Program-made: the position numbers and the translations under genes
DNA from: Ascaris suum
Taxonomy: Eukaryota; Nematoda; Chromadorea; Rhabditida; Ascarididae
DNA length: 64,000 nt
Direction: 5' to 3'
Assembly (NCBI GenBank): GCA_013433145.1
Contig: CM024170.1
Location: forward strand, 9,249,366 to 9,313,365
The notes under the pieces: generated by a model
Told to the model about the DNA's origin: nothing
The model's database searches: none
The model's input: only the letters and a program-made list of their open reading frames with translations
Part shown: one piece after another, positions 61,137 to 64,000 of the stretch
Layout: each line of letters begins with the position of its first letter
How positions within the stretch are numbered: the stretch's first letter is position 1

Positions 61137-62497
61137 TCAAGCAAATGTGGAAATAAGCGCACTATCTGGATGCTTGGTGTAATTTTTGTCGTTATATATA
61201 CTACAAAAGAAAGGTAACGGTGTGGCACAGTCTTTGTTAACCCAGAAGCCTGACATCGAGTCGAGTGCCACACACAAAGAGTTCGCTTCGGTCTTCGGAT
61301 AACCTAAAAAAAGTACATAATGCGATGCGAATTACATGTGGCATCTATGTGAGATTAGACAACGATTTTTAATGGAATTTTTTAAACGGCGAAAATTTCG
61401 CTGAAGATTTTTCGATGGATTCGAATAATCTTCTTTGACAAATATTTAGTAACTCTGAAAGAATGACTGTTGGAAACGTTTGGCGATATCGAACGACGAT
61501 TGGATATTCTCGTCCTCATTTAAAAATCATTTCAAAACCCTTCAAAATTAAATTTTTCTTCGAATGAAAAAAAAAATGTTTTTTTGCTCTATAAATTTCA
61601 CTTTTCGGCATTTAACACTGAGCAAATCTCCGATAAATGAGGAATTTATTTGATTTCAGCAGTTCGTAAATAAACGAATTAATAAAAAAATAAATAATAT
61701 TACGTATATTGGGTGAGCTCGAATATCTCTTAAATATCAAAATTATTGTCGATATTACAATTACTAACGTTAAATATTGCTGAATCTATTCATCGAAGAT
61801 ATTAAGTCAACTGCATTGGAGATATTCGATTCATGCATTCGACACATCAATATGGGGAAAATATCGCAATTATCGGTGAAGAGTTGCAAGTGCAAAATCG
61901 AGAACGTTAAAATGTGCGAAATAAAAGCAATTGCTCACCAGGAGCCCATCTCTTAAAGGTGGTAGGATTGTTATCGAGCCAATTCCATTGTCCATTTTCC
62001 ACCACATCGTTGAGTCCTATCCATGCCACTGGCTTCTCGTCATAAGCCAACGCGTATGCTGTAAACCCAAACGTATTTGAGGCTCGTATTAGTTGAACTG
62101 TAAACGTCGAAGAAGACATCCTGCACCTGTGAGAATGCTAACTGAATTATCCTTCACTAGCAGTGAAATTATTTACCCTGTAAGACTTTAGTGGTTGCTT
62201 ACTGCACTTATCTGGTTCAGTGTTATGTTATTCTGAACGTTGCACTATATAACGAGAAACTGATATTCGGATACCTCTCATAGCAGCGTTTTCGAAGACA
62301 TTCGAAATGGAAGCAAGAGTTGCTTGAGGTTGCATTCGTTGACATGTCTCGAAAGCAAGAAAGAAGTTCGCTCGAGATGCAGTGAAATTGAAGCAGAGAT
62401 TCCTTTCGACGGGCGACGAGAACCAACCGGTTGGACAAGCTTTCATATTTTGCACCAATATCAAACTCAGCAATATCGTTAGCGTTAGCCGCAGCAT
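61137..62497 (-). CDS. Secreted C-type lectin-domain protein (complete, three exons)
   Basis: Exons 62275-62497, 61939-62058 and 61137-61303 join in phase to give 169 residues and a TGA stop. The N-terminus MLRLTLTILLSLILVQNMKA is a signal peptide. A single C-type lectin-like domain follows: CPTGWF, then LCFNF, FLAFETCQRM, the core WIGLNDVVENGQWNWLDN, and the C-terminal half with LCVALDS, FWVNKDC and LPFFC. The cysteines fit the usual disulfide pattern. The calcium and sugar motifs are not conserved: the EPN/QPD position falls in WAPGYPKTE, and WND is replaced by WVN. Carbohydrate binding of the classical kind is therefore doubtful. Nematodes have large families of such secreted proteins (clec in C. 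elegans). An AG acceptor 14 bases before the ATG supports this start. Confidence 0.92.
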
Positions 62498-62517
62498 TCT
62501 TAGATAAGTTCCTGTAA
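62498..62517 (-). promoter_or_regulatory. Probable spliced-leader acceptor of the lectin mRNA
   Basis: On the minus strand GCATTACAG ends 14 bases before the start ATG, as at the hydrolase and kinase genes. Confidence 0.45.
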
Positions 62518-63720
<1,203 letters not shown>

Positions 63721-64000
63721 TGTGAAAAATACAATCAGTGAAAAGAGAAGAGGCAGAGCACGCGACCACTATGATGAAAGTCCTAATAGTTAAATAAGCT
63801 TTCTAGGGCCGAAATGCTTTACGCCGTCAGTGAACCTAAAAACGGTATGGGTTAGAATGACATCAACAAGAAGTTGATTCCACACTCAGGCGAGCCGGAA
63901 GGAAAAGGAATCACAAAATAATTTTAAAGGTGAGACTCACAGAAACAATTGAAGGTCCGCGACAAATTACGTGTCGATCAGGATGAGAGAACCACCGAAT

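Overview
This is eukaryotic DNA, most likely from a nematode. Genes are split into many small exons with GT..AG introns of about 100 to 4,600 bases. Acceptors are the short nematode-type TTTCAG/TTTTAG. The three genes whose start I can see each have an AG acceptor 7 to 14 bases before the ATG, as expected for spliced-leader trans-splicing. Intron size, AT content and the long pure (AT)n arrays would suit an ascaridoid-type roundworm better than Caenorhabditis, but that is a guess. There is no bacterial operon, insertion sequence, phage or CRISPR array. Most long open frames are chance frames, single exons, or readings of (AT)n as Tyr-Ile repeats.

Layout, left to right. Positions 128-567 hold three decayed tRNA-Leu-like copies on the minus strand, about 180 bases apart. 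Positions 1583-5826 hold weakly supported exons of unidentified genes. Four identifiable genes follow, all on the minus strand: (1) an inosine-uridine nucleoside hydrolase, 16537 down to 9726, whose last intron is GC-AG; (2) a TBK1/IKK-epsilon-type serine/threonine kinase, 31570 down to 20981, including its ubiquitin-like and helical scaffold regions; (3) a GABA-A receptor beta/LCCH3-type Cys-loop channel subunit, from at least 52688 down to 39111, lacking only its signal-peptide exon; (4) a small secreted C-type lectin-domain protein, 62497 down to 61137. The stretches 17-20.9 kb, 31.6-39 kb and 52.7-61.1 kb hold no gene I can support.

The four genes have unrelated jobs (nucleoside salvage, signalling, neurotransmission, lectin-like secreted protein) and do not form a pathway. 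I reconstructed exons by hand from splice signals, reading-frame phase and family motifs. Remaining gaps are one internal hydrolase exon, one phase mismatch in the kinase (exon 7 to 8), one one-base mismatch in the channel (exon C to D), and the channel's first exon. I do not see a previously undescribed biological system. The points most worth checking are the GC-AG intron, the tRNA-Leu array, the one-base channel junction, and the (AT)n array 23 bases past a splice donor.
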